Below, in pieces: positions 5,489-6,818 of a stretch of DNA of 6,818 bases; within the stretch, counting starts at the first letter, position 1; each line of letters begins with the position of its first letter. The notes beneath the pieces are model-generated. The model made no database searches, was not told the DNA's origin, and saw nothing but the letters and a program-made list of their open reading frames with translations. The stretch spans positions 1-6,818 of the forward strand of contig JAAYXZ010000094.1 in assembly GCA_012515635.1 (NCBI GenBank), given 5' to 3'. The position numbers were made by a program, and so were the translations under genes. Source of the DNA: Elusimicrobiota bacterium (GTDB taxonomy: Bacteria > Ratteibacteria > UBA8468 > B48-G9 > JAFGKM01).

Positions 5489-5551
5489 AAGAAGCGGACA
5501 GAGAAAACGCGAAGATACTCAAAATATTGGTTGACGGGAGAGGAGCAGATA

Positions 5552-6818
5552 ATGGGTAAATACAATGTGATATGTATTGCTCTTGACACTTTAAGGGCGG
5601 ACCATCTTGGAGCATACGGATACCCCAAAAAAACAAGCCCTGCCATAGATGCCTTTGCATCTTCATCTTCGGTCTTTACCAATTTCTTTGCGCCGGGCAT
5701 TCCCACACAGCCGTCATATTCCACGGTCTTCACAGGCCAGTATCCGCTTACGCACGGTATTATTGCGCATGGCACAGCGTTTTATGGAGAAAAACCCATA
5801 AACCCTAACAGCCCCCTGCTGCCTGTCATAATGGCTGAGAATAAATATCTTACATCCGCAGTTGACAACCTTGCAAATATGAAGCCGTGGTTTTTAAACG
5901 GATATGAGTTTTATACCACTCCTGCGACTACGCGTATACAAAACTTTTATCAGACAGTTCAGGCAGAGGATATAACCAAAAGAGCGACAGAATGGCTGGA
6001 GAGATATCACAGAGAGAACTTTTTTCTCTTTGTTCATTACTGGGACCCCCACACCCCTTACTTGCCGCCGGAAGACCTAGTCCCTCTCTTCTACCCGAAA
6101 GATAAGAACCCCTATAACCCTGAAGACACGAGAATGAAGGAGTTCTACCAAACCCCTCATGGTAAAGCATGGAGCAAAACATGGCTGACAAAACAAGGCA
6201 AATTAATCACCGACCCTGAATATGTAGAGGCGCTGTATGATGCGGAGATACGATATATGGACGGCTGGTTAGAGAAGTTCTTTTATTTTTGCAAGAGCAA
6301 AGGACTATTTAACAACACCGTCTTTGTTATATTTTCGGACCATGGCGAAATAATGTATTCCCACCCCGGCTTTTTTGACCACCACGGGTTATATGACTGC
6401 AATATCCACTGCCCCCTTATTGTATATGTCCCCGACCTTAAACCCTGTAGAATAGATTTTTTGACGCAGCATGTTGATATCGCCCCAACAATTTTAAATC
6501 TCTGTAATATACCCGTTGACCCTAAAATGGAAGGGAACGATTTATCAGGATATCTGTTTAACACAAAGAGAGACGAGACCTATGATTTTCTGGTAACAGA
6601 AGAATGCACATATCAGGCAAAGTGGGCAATACGCATCAAAGAACATAAACTCATCGTTTCCAGAAACGACAAGGATATCCACGGTTGCCCCCCCGTAGAA
6701 CTATATGATTTGACAACAGACAAGGCAGAGCAGAAGAATATCGCAGTTTGTCAGCGGGAAACTGTGAACGCATTACAGGCAAAAATGGAGTTATGGATTG
6801 CCGATATGTTAAGAAAGA
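5552..6818 (+). CDS. Sulfatase-like hydrolase with Thr nucleophile site (3' end cut off)
   Basis: The first 422 codons of a sulfatase-family (PF00884, alkaline phosphatase superfamily) protein, open to the window end. Metal-site motifs are clear: ALDTLRADHLGAYGY (10-24, D12), HYWDPHTPY (162-170), FSDHGE (261-266, D263/H264) and HHGLYD (277-282). The nucleophile motif CxPSR of true sulfatases is T52-Q-P-S-Y56, followed by the usual STVFTG. The formylglycine Cys/Ser is thus Thr and the Arg is Tyr. Thr nucleophiles occur in this superfamily in LtaS- and EptA-type phosphotransferases, but those are membrane proteins. Here there is no signal peptide or membrane segment, so the enzyme appears cytoplasmic. 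The ending resembles the usual sulfatase C-terminus (ELYDLTTDKAEQKNIA, then a helix), so little is probably missing. The start is set by AGGAG (5541-5545), 6 bases from the ATG. An in-frame stop at 5435 limits any extension. Substrate unknown. Confidence 0.88.
   Translation, partial: MGKYNVICIALDTLRADHLGAYGYPKKTSPAIDAFASSSSVFTNFFAPGIPTQPSYSTVFTGQYPLTHGIIAHGTAFYGEKPINPNSPLLPVIMAENKYLTSAVDNLANMKPWFLNGYEFYTTPATTRIQNFYQTVQAEDITKRATEWLERYHRENFFLFVHYWDPHTPYLPPEDLVPLFYPKDKNPYNPEDTRMKEFYQTPHGKAWSKTWLTKQGKLITDPEYVEALYDAEIRYMDGWLEKFFYFCKSKGLFNNTVFVIFSDHGEIMYSHPGFFDHHGLYDCNIHCPLIVYVPDLKPCRIDFLTQHVDIAPTILNLCNIPVDPKMEGNDLSGYLFNTKRDETYDFLVTEECTYQAKWAIRIKEHKLIVSRNDKDIHGCPPVELYDLTTDKAEQKNIAVCQRETVNALQAKMELWIADMLRK

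Larger units (their letters stand above)
4749..5551. other. 803-bp divergent intergenic region rich in repeats
   Basis: No credible gene lies between htpX (leftward) and the sulfatase-like gene (rightward). From left to right it holds the htpX ribosome binding site, a TTAATTAA palindrome (4762-4769), a GGGGTCAGGTCTTG motif, a pyrimidine-rich tract, repeat copy A, about 80 bases of unique sequence (5000-5080) with a 13-base palindrome (5033-5045), a two-unit tandem array, repeat copy B, then about 150 A/T-rich bases and the sulfatase promoter. Open frames across the repeats, such as the minus-strand frame at 5092-5289, encode only low-complexity Arg/Lys/Gly/Pro-rich translations of the repeat units and are not genes. 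Confidence 0.8.

Noticed and set aside
5438..5551. Longer N-terminus for the sulfatase-like protein from upstream GTG/TTG codons
   Set aside because: The frame is open back to a stop at 5435, but the ATG at 5552 has a good AGGAG at 6 bases and puts the family's N-terminal strand at once after the start. The added residues would overlap the predicted promoter.

Overview
The window looks like chromosomal DNA from a bacterium of moderate G+C. It carries a bacterial-type isoleucyl-tRNA synthetase, Shine-Dalgarno sites, an HtpX-type membrane protease and a bacterial member of the translin family. AGA/AGG and ATA codons are common in all the genes. Dispersed palindromic G/C-rich repeats of the 'CCCTCTCCCTTGAGGGGAG' type fill the main intergenic gap; from memory these recur in Deltaproteobacteria, Nitrospirota and many uncultivated phyla. 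I cannot name the organism from the sequence alone.

Layout. Bases 1-117 are a leader with a weak promoter candidate and a small dyad. A compact + strand cluster follows: ileS (118-2832), an NYN/PIN-like YacP-family nuclease (2816-3286, overlapping ileS by 17 bases), and a translin-family protein (3299-3883, 12 bases downstream). An htpX-like M48 metalloprotease (3891-4748) lies on the minus strand, tail to tail with the translin gene and only 7 bases away. Bases 4749-5551 hold no gene. They contain two copies (about 96% identical over 137 bp) of a mosaic repeat built from two hairpins in opposite orientation, a short tandem array of 46-47 bp half-units, two ideal four-run G-quadruplex motifs, a GGGGTCAGGTCTTG motif just upstream of htpX, and a good sigma70-like promoter. 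A sulfatase/alkaline-phosphatase-superfamily gene (5552 to beyond the window end) reads rightward from that promoter.

How it fits together. The first three genes look like one transcription unit joining tRNA charging to two predicted RNA-handling proteins. In eukaryotes translin works with TRAX in the C3PO ribonuclease, which trims pre-tRNA and small RNA fragments. YacP/Rae1 of Bacillus is a ribosome-associated endoribonuclease. An ileS-NYN-translin cluster therefore suggests a tRNA or mRNA surveillance/processing module; this is the most interesting point in the window, and the functional link is inference. HtpX is a general membrane-protein quality-control protease. The sulfatase-like enzyme has Thr where true sulfatases carry the formylglycine Cys/Ser, so it is probably not a classical sulfatase.
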